DNA from: Georgenia muralis
GTDB lineage: Bacteria > Actinomycetota > Actinomycetes > Actinomycetales > Actinomycetaceae
DNA length: 64,000 nucleotides
Assembly (NCBI RefSeq): GCF_003814705.1
Contig: NZ_RKRA01000001.1
Location: forward strand, 3,788,776 to 3,852,775
Direction of reading: 5' to 3'
Positions 25,317-34,207 of the stretch are shown here, one piece after another; the first letter of the stretch is position 1; each line of letters starts with the position of its first letter. A program made the translations under genes and the position numbers. The notes under the pieces were generated by a model. That model did not search any database. It had not been told where the DNA came from and saw only the letters and a program-made list of their open reading frames with translations.

Positions 25317-26348
25317 TCAGAACAGCGCCGGCTGAGCCGGCTCGACGGCGGGTGGCGGCGCCGCCTCCTGGCCCGTGCGGGTCCAGCGCCGTTGCGGGCG
25401 ACTGTCGAACCCGTGCTTCCGGCGCACCCGGCCCGCCCGTTCACCGAGCCACGTGCGGTACTCCGTCGAGGCGTAGGAGCCCGAGCCGTACAGGCGCCGG
25501 TAGCCCGGGACCAGCTCGGGGTACGCACGGCCGAGCCAGGCGAGGAACCACTCACGCGCACCGGGGCGCAGGTGCAGGGCGCCGGTGGTGACATCGGCGG
25601 CCCCCGCGTCGGCGAGCGCGGCGAACAGCGCGTCGAGCTGGTCGTCGGAGTCGGTGAGCCACGGCAGGATCGGCATCGCGAGCACGGTGCACTCCAGGCC
25701 GGCGTCGGTCACCGCCCGGACGAGGTCCAGCCGCGCCTTCGGGGTGGGTGTCCCCGGCTCGACGCGCTGCTGGAGGTCGGGGTCGATGAGCGCCAGGGAG
25801 ACCGCCACCGAGACCGGCACCGTCCGCGCGGCCTCGACCAGCAGCGGCAGGTCCCGCTTGAGCAGCGGTCCCTTCGTGAGGATGGAGAAGGGCGTGCCGG
25901 ACTCCGCGAGCGCCGTGATGATCCCGGGCATCAGCCTGTAGCGGCCCTCGGCGCGCATGTACGGGTCGGAGTTCGTACCCAGGGCGACGTGCTCACGCTG
26001 CCACGAGGGCCGGGCGAGCTCCTTGCGGAGCACGCCGGCGACGTTGGTCTTCACGACGATCTGGGTGTCGAAGTCCTTGCCCGCGTCGAGGTCGAGGTAC
26101 TCGTGGGTGCGCCGCGCGAAGCAGTACGTGCACCGGTGCAGGCAGCCCCGGGTGGGGTTGATGGTCCACGAGAACGGCACCTGGGAGGCGGCGGGCACCC
26201 GGTTGAGGGCGCTCCTGCACAGCACCTCGTGGAAGGTCACCCCGTCGAAGTCCGGCGTGCGGACGCTGCGGACGAGCCCGGCGAGCGGCACGAGCGCCGT
26301 CTCGTCCGCGACCTTCAGCTGGCGCGACTCCCATCTCATGACCCCCAT
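25317..26348 (-). CDS. Rv2578c-family radical SAM protein
   Basis: 343 aa from ATG 26346-26348; a second ATG three codons on is equally possible. The radical SAM cluster motif is CLHRCTYCF (C-x3-C-x2-C) at about 70, preceded by SWTINPTRG. LGTNSDPYMRAEGRYRLMPG, SILTKGPLLKRDLPLL and SLALIDPDLQQRVEPGTP are typical of the photolyase-like SplB/Rv2578c group. The product and substrate of the actinobacterial branch are unknown. The C-terminus is basic, then Pro/Ala-rich. Confidence 0.92.
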   Translation of the reverse strand: MGVMRWESRQLKVADETALVPLAGLVRSVRTPDFDGVTFHEVLCRSALNRVPAASQVPFSWTINPTRGCLHRCTYCFARRTHEYLDLDAGKDFDTQIVVKTNVAGVLRKELARPSWQREHVALGTNSDPYMRAEGRYRLMPGIITALAESGTPFSILTKGPLLKRDLPLLVEAARTVPVSVAVSLALIDPDLQQRVEPGTPTPKARLDLVRAVTDAGLECTVLAMPILPWLTDSDDQLDALFAALADAGAADVTTGALHLRPGAREWFLAWLGRAYPELVPGYRRLYGSGSYASTEYRTWLGERAGRVRRKHGFDSRPQRRWTRTGQEAAPPPAVEPAQPALF

Positions 26349-26385
26349 TCGAACACACTTACGACACGACGTCGAGCACTCGCCG

Positions 26386-27111
26386 TCAGCCGGACAGGTC
26401 CAGCAGGTACCGGTGCCCGCACCGACGGTGACCGTCCCCTCGCCCACCGCCCCGGCGACGCGCTTGACCGACCCCGTCGGACGTCTCCCGCGGCGAAGAC
26501 GCCGGGCAGGCTCGTCTCGACGGCGCCCCGCCCGAGGTCGCGGCCGGTGAGGACGTAGCCCTGCTCGTCCAGCTCGACGGTGCCGGCCAGCCAGTCCGTT
26601 CGCGGCTCGGCACCCATGAGCACGAAGAGCGCCGCGGTCGGCACCTCCTGCCGGTCGCCGTCGGGCCCCTGCACCACGACGCTGTCGAGGCGCTCCGCTC
26701 CCCCGCCCCGAGCACCCTGGTCCCGGCCAGCACGGAGATGTTCGCAGTCGCCTCGATCTGCCGGAGCAGGTAGTCCGACATGCTCGCTGCCAGGGACTGC
26801 CCGCGCACGAGCATCGTCACGTGCCGGGCGAACCTCGCCAGGTGCAGGGCGGCTGCCCGGCGGAGTTCGCGCCACCGACGACGTGGACGTCGTGCCCCCC
26901 GATGGCCGGCGCCTCGACCCCGGCCGCGCCGTAGTACACCCCGGCCCCGACGAGACGCTCGAGATCGGTGCCGCCCAGGCGCCGGTAGGTCACGGCGGAG
27001 GCGAGAACCGCGTAGTCGGGGCCGAAGCGACGGGCCAGCGCCGCGCGGGTGCGCCCGGCGGTCGTCGTCGTGCGCGTCGAAGACGACGATCACGGGTGCG
27101 GCGGGGGTCAT
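26386..27111 (-). pseudogene. Decayed fused response regulator / thioredoxin-disulfide reductase
   Basis: Reading from 27111 downward, pieces of one protein appear in different frames. PVIVVFDAHDDDRR with a following RxFGPDYxVLxS piece resembles the CheY-like N-domain. Then comes RLVGAGVYYGAAGVEAP with VVGGANSAGQAALHLARFARHVTMLVRGQSLAASMSDYLLRQIEA, the NADPH-binding half. After a frame change LFVLMGAEPRTDWLAG and LPGVFAAGDVRRG supply the FAD-end motif, and after another change SVKRVAGAVGEG closes the protein. The redox CxxC section and most of the first FAD-binding part are missing. At least three frameshifts plus an internal deletion make this a clear pseudogene. Confidence 0.85.
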
Positions 27112-27209
27112 CGCGCGGCCACCGCCCCGCCCAGGGACCGCACGGCGGCCACCCCGACGGCGGAGCCGAGCACGGCGAGGACTAGCAGCACGGTCACGAG
27201 GCCGAACAT
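27108..27209 (-). CDS. Possible 33-aa single-TM peptide
   Basis: ATG 27207-27209 opens a 33-codon frame made almost wholly of one hydrophobic helix (FGLVTVLLVLAVLGSAVGVA) ending RSLGGAVAAR. Its TGA overlaps the start of the decayed reductase as ATGA, the pattern of coupled genes. It may be the leftover membrane anchor of that old operon or a chance frame. No ribosome site is convincing. Confidence 0.25.
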   Translation of the reverse strand: MFGLVTVLLVLAVLGSAVGVAAVRSLGGAVAAR

Positions 27210-27243
27210 CAATGACGTCGGCGCTCAGGGTGAAGATCTCGTG

Positions 27244-27735
27244 TCATGCCCGGAACTGTCCCGGGCGCGGCTGACGCCAGGCCGGGATGTCGTAGCCCTC
27301 CTCCCACGGGAACCGACCCGACCGGTCGTCCACGGTCAGATGGAGCACCGGCACGGAGTACTCAGCCGGCCGTCGGTAGTGGACGTTGGCCGCATAGACG
27401 ATCTCCCCAGGGTTGGGTGACTCCTCGACGAAGAGCCGGTGCGGCCACTCCTCGAAGGTGACCACCTCGCCGTGGACGAGCTGGCGCCCGCCGTAGACCT
27501 GCTTCGCCAGGTCGTTGAGCACCCCGGCGGCGTTGTCCATGTTCAGCCCGAGCACGAGCAGCTCCGGATGACCGATCCCGAACAGTCCCACGGTGTAGCA
27601 GAAGGGCGGCCGTTCCCCTGCCGGATCGCCGAAGACGTACTCCAGGTGCACCCCGTGCTCGCGCACGTGCTGGGCGACGAGCTGCTCCTGCTGGTCGAGC
27701 CATGCCCCGACGGCCGGGTCCCCCACACCTGTCAT
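27244..27735 (-). CDS. DUF4262 domain protein
   Basis: 163 aa, ATG 27733-27735. It carries the DUF4262 hallmarks FCYTVGLFGIGHPELLVLGLNMDNAAGVLNDLA and GEVVTFEEWPHRLFVEES near the middle, then ANVHYRR and VPVLHLTVDDRSGRFPWEEGY at the end. It is soluble and small, with no known enzymatic role. It is probably monocistronic. Confidence 0.92.
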   Translation of the reverse strand: MTGVGDPAVGAWLDQQEQLVAQHVREHGVHLEYVFGDPAGERPPFCYTVGLFGIGHPELLVLGLNMDNAAGVLNDLAKQVYGGRQLVHGEVVTFEEWPHRLFVEESPNPGEIVYAANVHYRRPAEYSVPVLHLTVDDRSGRFPWEEGYDIPAWRQPRPGQFRA

Positions 27736-27949
27736 GCGCCGCTCCCTTCCTCCACCACGACGCTAGGTGGCAGGAGCCGCCCGCTCGCCGGTGATCCACA
27801 GCGTGTCCCCGCGGTCACCGGCTGTCCCCAGGCGGACGGCGCCACCCGGAACCCCGGACCACCATCGGTAGGGATGACGGTGCCGAGCTCGACCGCGCAG
27901 GAAGGTGGCTACACTCATGAGCATCATTCGCGCCACAAGGAGTGGGCCC

Positions 27950-28204
27950 ATGGATGTGGGAGTACGCCAGCTGCGCGACGCACTCAGCCGGTACCTCACT
28001 GAGGTCAAGGCCGGGCGGACGGTCACGGTCACCGAGCACGGCCGCCCGGTGGCCCGAATCGTTCCGGTCGCCCGACCGACCCGCCTGGAGCAGCTGCGCC
28101 GCGAGGGCCGAGTCCAGCCGGCCCGCCGCGTCAAGCAACCCGCGCCCGACCCGGTCTCTACCGAGGGTCCCCTGAGTGATCTCATCGCCGAGCAGCGACG
28201 TTGA
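27950..28204 (+). CDS. Type II antitoxin, Phd/YefM family (VapB-like)
   Basis: 84 aa from ATG 27950 with AAGGAG at 8 bp; an upstream in-frame ATG at 27905 lacks a ribosome site. DVGVRQLRDALSRYLTEVKAG and TVTVTEHGRPVARIVPV are the standard Phd/YefM DNA-binding fold. The C-terminal about 35 residues (PARRVKQP onwards) are the unstructured toxin-neutralising tail. Its stop overlaps the toxin ATG by one base (TGATG). Such antitoxins repress their own operon; TACACT at about 27910-27915 may be the -10 element. Confidence 0.92.
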   Translation: MDVGVRQLRDALSRYLTEVKAGRTVTVTEHGRPVARIVPVARPTRLEQLRREGRVQPARRVKQPAPDPVSTEGPLSDLIAEQRR

Positions 28205-28629
28205 TGATCGGGTACCTGGACACGTCGGCGTTCGTGCCCCTGCTGGTCGAGGAGCCGACGAGCACAGCCTGCCGCCGCTTCTGGGACGATGCGGACACGC
28301 TGGTCAGCACTCGCCTCCTCCACGTCGAGACGAGCGCGGCGCTCGCGCTGGCCCAGCGGATCGGTCGGCTCGGTCCGGGTCAGCTCTCCCGCTGCCGGTC
28401 CGTCCTGGAGGAGCTGTGGGAGGCGGTCGAGGTGCTCGAGCTGGACGTCGAGCTGATGCGCGCGGCGTCCAGACATGCCGGCGACCACGCACTTCGCGGC
28501 GACGACGCCCTCCACTGCGCCGCGGCCTGGCTGGTCAACGACACCGACGTGGTCGCCGCGACCGGCGACAGGCAGCTCCTGAGGGCCTGGTCGGACCTCG
28601 GGGTGGCGACCTACGACACCACCGGCTGA
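28204..28629 (+). CDS. vapC: PIN-domain toxin, VapC family
   Basis: 141 aa, start coupled to the antitoxin. Acidic PIN residues are in place: D6 in YLDTSAFVPLL, the Glu of LLHVETSAAL, and the Asp pair of RGDDALHCAAAWL, followed by DVVAATGDRQLL. VapC toxins are Mg-dependent RNases that cut tRNA or rRNA loops. The target cannot be read from the sequence. The set appears intact and therefore likely active. Confidence 0.92.
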   Translation: MIGYLDTSAFVPLLVEEPTSTACRRFWDDADTLVSTRLLHVETSAALALAQRIGRLGPGQLSRCRSVLEELWEAVEVLELDVELMRAASRHAGDHALRGDDALHCAAAWLVNDTDVVAATGDRQLLRAWSDLGVATYDTTG

Positions 28630-28703
28630 CGCAGCACGGGACGGCGACCAGCGACTGCCGTGAGAGCACCCGGGGGCAGCTCAATGCCGGCGCTCCACGG
28701 GCG

Positions 28704-30089
28704 TCACGCCACAGCTGCGAGCCCGCCGAGCTGCTCGAGCCGCGCCACGCCGGGTGCACCATAGGTCCGTAGCCGCTCGTGCGCGTCGTCCAGCGCGGCG
28801 GAGCTGGGGTACCCGGGCGGGATGCGCGCCGGGTTGAGCGCGGTGCTGTTCGCCCACTCCTTGATGTCCGGCTCGGCACCGAACGCCAGGGAGGACCGCC
28901 TCCCCAGGACGTTCATCGCCGCCCAGTCGGTGAGCGTGTTGGCGTACGGGGTCGGCGGGCACAGCCGGTTCTTCTCGCCGTCAGCGGTCCGCGTGGCCTC
29001 CACGTACCCGGCCAGGGCCGCCCCGAAGCAGGGGAAGCCCACCCGGATCGGCTGCAGGGTGATCGCGGCGGGTCCCCAGATCGGCACGAGCGGCGGGTAC
29101 TTCAGCCCCGACGCCGCGCAGTGCACGACCAGTGCGTCCTTCGCCGTCGTCACCGTCCCGTCGTCGAGGACGACGCGCCCCGGCTCGACCCGCCGGATGT
29201 GTCCCAGCCGCACCACCTGCTCGATCGTGCGCAGCAGGTCGAGCTCCCAGGTGGCGAGCGTCGGCGTCTTCGCCATCGTCGGTGTCACCGACCGGTCGAT
29301 CCGCAGCATGACGCCGGCGTCCTCGAGCCGGCGGAAGAGGTCGTCGAGGGACGTGGCCGCCGCGGCGGCGGCCATGACGTCGGCCACCATGCCCGTGAAG
29401 ACCGCCGGGTCCGGCTGGATGACGGCCCGGTTGAGCATCCAGGGGTCGCGCGGACGTATCCAGCAGATCGCGTCCGGGTCGACGCCGTGCGCGAGCAGCC
29501 ACACGCAGGCGTCCGTCGCGGTCTTCCCGGACCCGACGACGACGTACTGGCTCGGCGCCTCGGTCAGCCGGGCGAGGTCGTTGACCGGGCGCACCCGCGC
29601 GCCGTCGGCGACCTCGAACGGTGGCGGCGTGTCCGCCGGGATGTCCGGGGCGAGGTAGCGCGCGTCGACGACCCGGCACCCCGGCCGCACCTCGAGCCGC
29701 TTGCCGGACACCCGCGAGACGATCTGCCCGTCACCGAGGTACTCGCAGGCGGCCAGGACTTCGACCTTGTCCGAGGTCACCATCGCCTCGCGCACCCGCC
29801 CGTAGTACGCGCAGATCTCCGCGACGGTGGCACGCTCCTGCAGGCCGGTCTCCGGCCCGTGGTCCTGCACCCGCCCGCTGCCCAGCAGCGTCGAGGCGAC
29901 GCCGTAGAACGCCGAGGCCTGGTGCAGGCGGACGAACGGGTAGGCGTCGAGCCAGTGCCCGCCGACGTCGTGGCGCCGGTCGACGACGGCGACGCGCACG
30001 TCCGCGTGGTCGGTGAGCGCGTCGGTGAACGCCATGCCGCTGGCCCCCGCCCCCACCACGAGGTAGTCGGCGTCCACGGTCGGGACCAT
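28704..30089 (-). CDS. FAD/NAD(P)-binding oxidoreductase
   Basis: 461 aa from ATG 30087-30089. The dinucleotide fold is YLVVGAGASGMAFTDAL at the N-terminus with VAVVDRRHDVGGHW closing the ADP site. A second Rossmann motif YVVVGSGKTATDACVWLL (about 185) would bind NAD(P)H. The pair recalls flavin monooxygenases, but the FMO fingerprint FxGxxxHxxxY/F is not evident. Family members in mycobacteria are annotated only as NAD(P)/FAD-dependent proteins. A longer frame upstream is composition-driven. Substrate unknown. Confidence 0.85.
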   Translation of the reverse strand: MVPTVDADYLVVGAGASGMAFTDALTDHADVRVAVVDRRHDVGGHWLDAYPFVRLHQASAFYGVASTLLGSGRVQDHGPETGLQERATVAEICAYYGRVREAMVTSDKVEVLAACEYLGDGQIVSRVSGKRLEVRPGCRVVDARYLAPDIPADTPPPFEVADGARVRPVNDLARLTEAPSQYVVVGSGKTATDACVWLLAHGVDPDAICWIRPRDPWMLNRAVIQPDPAVFTGMVADVMAAAAAATSLDDLFRRLEDAGVMLRIDRSVTPTMAKTPTLATWELDLLRTIEQVVRLGHIRRVEPGRVVLDDGTVTTAKDALVVHCAASGLKYPPLVPIWGPAAITLQPIRVGFPCFGAALAGYVEATRTADGEKNRLCPPTPYANTLTDWAAMNVLGRRSSLAFGAEPDIKEWANSTALNPARIPPGYPSSAALDDAHERLRTYGAPGVARLEQLGGLAAVA

Positions 30090-30193
30090 GGGACAACGGA
30101 ACCACCGCGGGCGCGGCGTGTACAGGGCTGGACGGCTTCGCGGTGGTCCGGGTCCGTGCCCCGACCGGTTCGTCCCCGGAGGCGGTACGGACC

Positions 30194-30922
30194 TCAGCTC
30201 GCCCCGGCGCGGGTGGCGACCTCGCCGATGATCTCCGCCAGCTCCCGCGGACGCGACCACATCGGCCAGTGGCTGGTCGGCAGGTCGATCCACGTCGCGT
30301 CGCGGATCTCCGGGACGCCCGCCACGAACGCCCAGTCGGGATGCTCGGCCGCCGCGGTCCGGTACTGCTCGGCGGTGAAGCCCGTGCAGATGAAGGTGCT
30401 GGGGATGTCCCGCCGGGCGTCGTTCGTCAGGTCCAGGCTCTCCCGGACGAGGCTGCCCGGTTCGGGCACCGCGCGCCGGCGGAAGGTGTCCTTCTGCTCC
30501 TCGGTGAGGCCGTCGAGGTTCTCCTCCTCCTCGATCTCGGACCAGACCATCGGCTTCTCCACGCCGGCGAAGTCGGGGTCGAGGGCGCCCTTGCCCGGCG
30601 CGGTGTCGACGTAGACCACGGCCGCGATCCGGTCCGGGATGCGGTCGCTGACGGCGTAGCCCGAGAAGCCGGCGGCGCTGTGGACCGCCAGGACGACCGG
30701 GGAGTCCTTCGCCTCGACCGCGGCGCAGATCGCGTCCACGTGGTCGGTGAAGGTGACGGCGGACCGGTCCGCGTCGGACGACTCGAGGCCCGGCAGGGTG
30801 AGGGCGGTGACGTCGTGCCCGGCCGCGCGGAGCGTCTCGGCCACCTCGTCCCACGCCCATGCCCCGAGCCAGAAGCCCGGGACCAGGATGATCGGCGCTG
30901 CCTGCGTGTTCGTCCTCGTCAT
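30194..30922 (-). CDS. Alpha/beta hydrolase
   Basis: 242 aa with GGGAGTG before ATG 30920-30922. It opens IILVPGFWLGAWAWDEVAE. The nucleophile elbow is AVHSAAGF with S82 (H-S-A-A-G rather than G-x-S-x-G). The acid is probably in the GVPEIRDATWIDLP region and the catalytic His is in TSHWPMWSRP near the end. This is the EstC/salicylate-esterase-like group that includes plant methyl-esterases. Substrate unknown. Confidence 0.88.
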   Translation of the reverse strand: MTRTNTQAAPIILVPGFWLGAWAWDEVAETLRAAGHDVTALTLPGLESSDADRSAVTFTDHVDAICAAVEAKDSPVVLAVHSAAGFSGYAVSDRIPDRIAAVVYVDTAPGKGALDPDFAGVEKPMVWSEIEEEENLDGLTEEQKDTFRRRAVPEPGSLVRESLDLTNDARRDIPSTFICTGFTAEQYRTAAAEHPDWAFVAGVPEIRDATWIDLPTSHWPMWSRPRELAEIIGEVATRAGAS

Positions 30923-30970
30923 GTCACTCCCTCGTGATGGTCCTGCGGCCGGCCGCGGCCAGGCGTCCAC

Positions 30971-31030
30971 GATGGCCGGTGCGGGCCCGGATGTCGATGG
31001 CTGGTGCGGGCCCGGGTGTCGATGGCCCGG
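30971..31030. repeat. 25-bp tandem repeat, 2.4 copies
   Basis: GATGGCCGGTGCGGGCCCGG begins the unit at 30971; copy two starts at 30996 with two changes and a partial third copy at 31021. It occupies the centre of the 164-bp gap between the alpha/beta hydrolase start and the M23-like gene's stop. GCGGGCCCG within each copy can pair with itself. Confidence 0.75.
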
Positions 31031-31086
31031 ACGCGCGTCGCGCTCGGGCGGCCAGGGAACAGCGGTGGATCCCTGCCACGCCGCCG

Positions 31087-31755
31087 TCAGGACACCACGA
31101 TCTCTCGCTCCGCCGGGACCCGTGCGGTGCCGTCCGAGCCCAGGAACGCCAGCGGGACGCCGCGGGCTCGCGGCCAGTCGGCGGAGTCGGACACCTGGAC
31201 GTGCACGTGCGGCTCGGTGCTGTTGCCGGAGTTCCCGCACTCGCCCAGCAGCTCCCCCACCTCGACCCGCTGTCCCGGGTCCACCCGGACCGATTCCCGG
31301 CGCAGGTGCGCGAGAACCACGTACGGACCCTCGGGCCCCACGGCGATGACCACGCGGTTGCCGGCGAGGGAGTCCACCCCGGCCCGGGCGCGCGCCGGCT
31401 GGCCGAGCGCGTACCGGACGAGGGCGAGCTGCGACCGGCGTCCCTCGTGGTCGGGCATCGTGTCCGCGGCCTCCACCACGGTGCCGGCGACCGGCGCGGT
31501 GATCGGCAGGCCGAAGCCGACGTAGGTCTCGGGCGGTTCGGTCGCGACCACGGTCCGCCACGTGATCGGGCCGGACCGGCCCCGTGCGTCGACCGCGACG
31601 AAGTCGATCGCGTGGGAGGTCCCGAACAGCGCCGTGCCGTGGCTGGGGACCCGCCGTGCCGGGCTGTTCTCGGTGCGCCAGCGGCCGCTGAACGGGTAGG
31701 CAAGGACCAGCGGCCGGGCGTGGGGTGCCACGCTCACGTCGTCAGGCTGACACAC
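31087..31755 (-). CDS. M23-family peptidase-like protein
   Basis: 222 aa from GTG 31753-31755; GTG 31735-31737 is an alternative start. LysM or signal sequences are absent. The LytM core is visible: SHGTALFGTSHAIDFVAVD carries the first metal His/Asp pair (H-x7-8-H-x2-D), GNRVVIAVGPEGPYVVLAHLR and GQRVEVGELLGECGNSGNSTEPHVHVQV the second (HVH). Zn peptidases of this group cut peptidoglycan cross-bridges, but the lack of a signal peptide suggests a cytoplasmic or other role. The downstream end of a possible unit with the TPP/cyclase pair (15 bp apart). Confidence 0.85.
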   Translation of the reverse strand: MCQPDDVSVAPHARPLVLAYPFSGRWRTENSPARRVPSHGTALFGTSHAIDFVAVDARGRSGPITWRTVVATEPPETYVGFGLPITAPVAGTVVEAADTMPDHEGRRSQLALVRYALGQPARARAGVDSLAGNRVVIAVGPEGPYVVLAHLRRESVRVDPGQRVEVGELLGECGNSGNSTEPHVHVQVSDSADWPRARGVPLAFLGSDGTARVPAEREIVVS

Positions 31756-31770
31756 GCGGCTCGGGGACCC

Positions 31771-33435
31771 TCAGTGCCCGAACGCCTCCGCCAGCCACCA
31801 CGCCGGCTCGTCGGCCACCACCTTGGCGTCGATCAGCAGCGGCCGGTCCCGGGGGCCGGCCACCCACGCGGCCACGGCTCCGAGGTCCGCGGGCCCGCGC
31901 ACCGTCACGGCGTCGAACCCGTAGCCCGCGCCGACGGCGGCGACGTCCGTGGGCGGGAACGTCACCGGGCCCAGGGGCTCGCCGGCGAAGTGGTGCACCT
32001 CGGCGCCGTAGGCGTCGTCGTTGTAGACCACCACCACCATGGGCAGGCCGAGCCTGCGCACGGTGTCCAGCTCTGCGGCGCCCATGAGTGCCCCGCCGTC
32101 GCCGAGCGCGGCGACCGGCAGCCGGTCCGGCTCGGCGAGGGCCGCGCCGATGGCGCTGGACAGTCCCAGCCCGATGGACTGGAAGGCCTGCGTGAAGCAG
32201 AACCCCCGCTCGTCGGGGACACGGAGGAACATCGACGGGTAGCCCATGAAGTTCCCGGAGTCGACGGCGACGACGCGCTCGGCGGGCAGGAGGTCGTCCA
32301 GGGCGATGGTGAGCGTGCGCGGGTCGATCCGGTCGCCGGTGGAGCGGTCCTCGAACGTGACGTCCCGCCACCGCCGGCCGGCGGAGAGCCGCGCACGCAC
32401 GTCTGACGTGCGGTACCCGGCCGTGCCGTGCCCCTCGACGTTCGCGGCCGCGGTCCCCCTGTCCGGCGCACCGCCGAGCACGGCGCGCGCCGCGGTCGCG
32501 GTGACCGCCACGTCCCCGACGACCCCGAGGTCGAGCAATCGGTGGACCCCGAGCGCCTCGGTGGTGTCGTCGACCTGGATCACGGTGGCGCCGTCGGCGA
32601 TGAGCCGGCCGTGGCGCATCGTCCACATGTTCAGCGCGCACCCCCACCCGATGAGGAGGTCGGCGCCGGCCACCAGCTCAGCCACCACGGGCGAGGAGAA
32701 GCCGCCGGAGACGTCGAGGTCCCAGTCCTCGCCCCGGAAGAGCCCCTTGGCGACGGCGGAGGTCGCCAGCAGCGCACCGCACGTCTCCCCCAGCGCCGTC
32801 AGCGCCTCCCGGGCCGCGACGGAGCGAGCGCCCCGGCCCGCCACGAACACCGGGCGCTCGGCTGCCCGCAGCGCCGCGACGAGCCGCTCGAGGTCTGCCG
32901 CGGACGGTGCCGGCGGGTCCGGTGCAGCGGGCAGCGGCGGGATCTCGACGTCGCCGACCTCGAGGTCCGCGACGTCGAGCGGGAGGTTGACCAGCACCGT
33001 GCGCCGGCCGTGCAGCGCGGTCGCGACGGCAGCAACGGCGTCGGCGGCCGCGGTGCCGGCCCCGACGCGCATCGGCACCGCCCCGACCGCGCGGGCGAGC
33101 GCGTCCTGGTCGACGTGGAAGTTCGACGTCGGCGCGGTCGCCTCGGCCGCGAGGACGACGAGCGGGGTGCGCGACTTCGCAGCCTCGGCGATCCCGGTCA
33201 TGGCGTTCGTCAGGCCGCACCCCTGGTGCACGGACACGGCGGCGACCGACCCCGCGGTGCGGGCGTAGGCGTCGCCCATGGTGGCCGCACCACCCTCGTG
33301 ACGGGCGGCGACGAACCGCGCACCGGCGTCGATCATCGCGTTGGTCGTCCGGAAGTTCCCGGAGCCCACCACCCCGAAGACGTGGTCGACGCCCGAGCGC
33401 ACCAGCGCCCGGCCGACCACCTCGGCGACCCGCAC
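31771..33435 (-). CDS. Thiamine diphosphate-dependent enzyme, acetolactate synthase-like
   Basis: 554 aa from GTG 33433-33435, one base after the cyclase stop. The N-terminal Pyr domain has HVFGVVGSGNF and RHEGGAATMGDAYAR with the catalytic Glu replaced in position by the HEGG motif. The central domain follows (about 190-320). The C-terminal PP domain has LGDGGALMGAAELDTVRRLGLPMVVVVYND, the GDG-x(n)-N cofactor-binding motif. FCFTQAFQSIGLGLSSAIG is typical. Members include benzoylformate decarboxylase, sulfoacetaldehyde acetyltransferase and phosphonopyruvate decarboxylase-like enzymes. Reaction unassigned. Confidence 0.88.
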   Translation of the reverse strand: MRVAEVVGRALVRSGVDHVFGVVGSGNFRTTNAMIDAGARFVAARHEGGAATMGDAYARTAGSVAAVSVHQGCGLTNAMTGIAEAAKSRTPLVVLAAEATAPTSNFHVDQDALARAVGAVPMRVGAGTAAADAVAAVATALHGRRTVLVNLPLDVADLEVGDVEIPPLPAAPDPPAPSAADLERLVAALRAAERPVFVAGRGARSVAAREALTALGETCGALLATSAVAKGLFRGEDWDLDVSGGFSSPVVAELVAGADLLIGWGCALNMWTMRHGRLIADGATVIQVDDTTEALGVHRLLDLGVVGDVAVTATAARAVLGGAPDRGTAAANVEGHGTAGYRTSDVRARLSAGRRWRDVTFEDRSTGDRIDPRTLTIALDDLLPAERVVAVDSGNFMGYPSMFLRVPDERGFCFTQAFQSIGLGLSSAIGAALAEPDRLPVAALGDGGALMGAAELDTVRRLGLPMVVVVYNDDAYGAEVHHFAGEPLGPVTFPPTDVAAVGAGYGFDAVTVRGPADLGAVAAWVAGPRDRPLLIDAKVVADEPAWWLAEAFGH

Positions 33436-33436
33436 G

Positions 33437-34207
33437 TCAGCGCTCGACGAGTGCCAGCACCCGGGCGGGCGAGCCGGACCCGCCGACGATCTTCAGCGGC
33501 GAGGTGACCAGGACCCCGCCGGTCGCCGGCAGCCGGTCGAGGTTCGTCAGCTGGGCGAGGCCGTACTTGCCGTTGCCGAGGAGGTACGAGTGGCACGGGA
33601 ACGGGGGCTCGAACCCCGCTGCCGCGCCCGCGTCGGTGCCCACGGTCTCCACGCCGAGGCCGATGAGCGGGGTCTCCTCCGCGATCCAGCGGGCGCAGTC
33701 GGCGGACATGCCCGGGCTGTGCGGGCCGTCGTCGTCCTTGTTGATCATGTCCTGCTGCGTGGTCCGCGCCGACCACCCGGTGCGGCACAGGAGCCAGCCG
33801 CCGTCGGGCAGGGGACCGTGCTCGGCGGCGAAGGCCTCGACGTGCTCGCGGGTGATGACGAAGTCCGGGTCCTGCGTGACCTGGCCGGTGACGTCGAGGA
33901 CGACGGCGGGTGCCACGAGCTGCCCGGCCGGGACGGCGGCGATGTCGGCCCCGTCCCGTCCGGTGACCCAGTGGACAGGGGCGTCGAAGTGCGTGCCGGT
34001 GTGCTCCCCGGTGCGGAAGTTGTTCCAGTACCAGGCGGGCCCGCGGTCGTCGTAGCGCGAGATCTCCTCGAGCCGGAAGGACGCGGTCTGCCCGAACTGC
34101 TCGGGCAGCTCGAGGATCGGCGTCTCGGCGGCCAGCGGCGCGGTGAGGTCGACGACCTCCACCGTGCCGGACCGCAGGGCGGCGACGAGGTCGGCAAGCA
34201 GGGTCAT
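33437..34207 (-). CDS. Cyclase-family (kynurenine formamidase-like) metal hydrolase
   Basis: 256 aa, AAGGAGC before ATG 34205-34207. The metal-binding HTGTHFDAPVHW is diagnostic, and DLTAPLAAETPI opens the fold. A second ligand region, LCRTGWSA and HSPGMSADCARWI, is present, as are PFPCHSYLL and TNLDRLPATGGVLV at the end. Family enzymes hydrolyse cyclic or formyl amides or lactones. It is coupled to a TPP enzyme, so the pair may act in sequence on one aromatic or keto-acid substrate. Confidence 0.92.
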   Translation of the reverse strand: MTLLADLVAALRSGTVEVVDLTAPLAAETPILELPEQFGQTASFRLEEISRYDDRGPAWYWNNFRTGEHTGTHFDAPVHWVTGRDGADIAAVPAGQLVAPAVVLDVTGQVTQDPDFVITREHVEAFAAEHGPLPDGGWLLCRTGWSARTTQQDMINKDDDGPHSPGMSADCARWIAEETPLIGLGVETVGTDAGAAAGFEPPFPCHSYLLGNGKYGLAQLTNLDRLPATGGVLVTSPLKIVGGSGSPARVLALVER

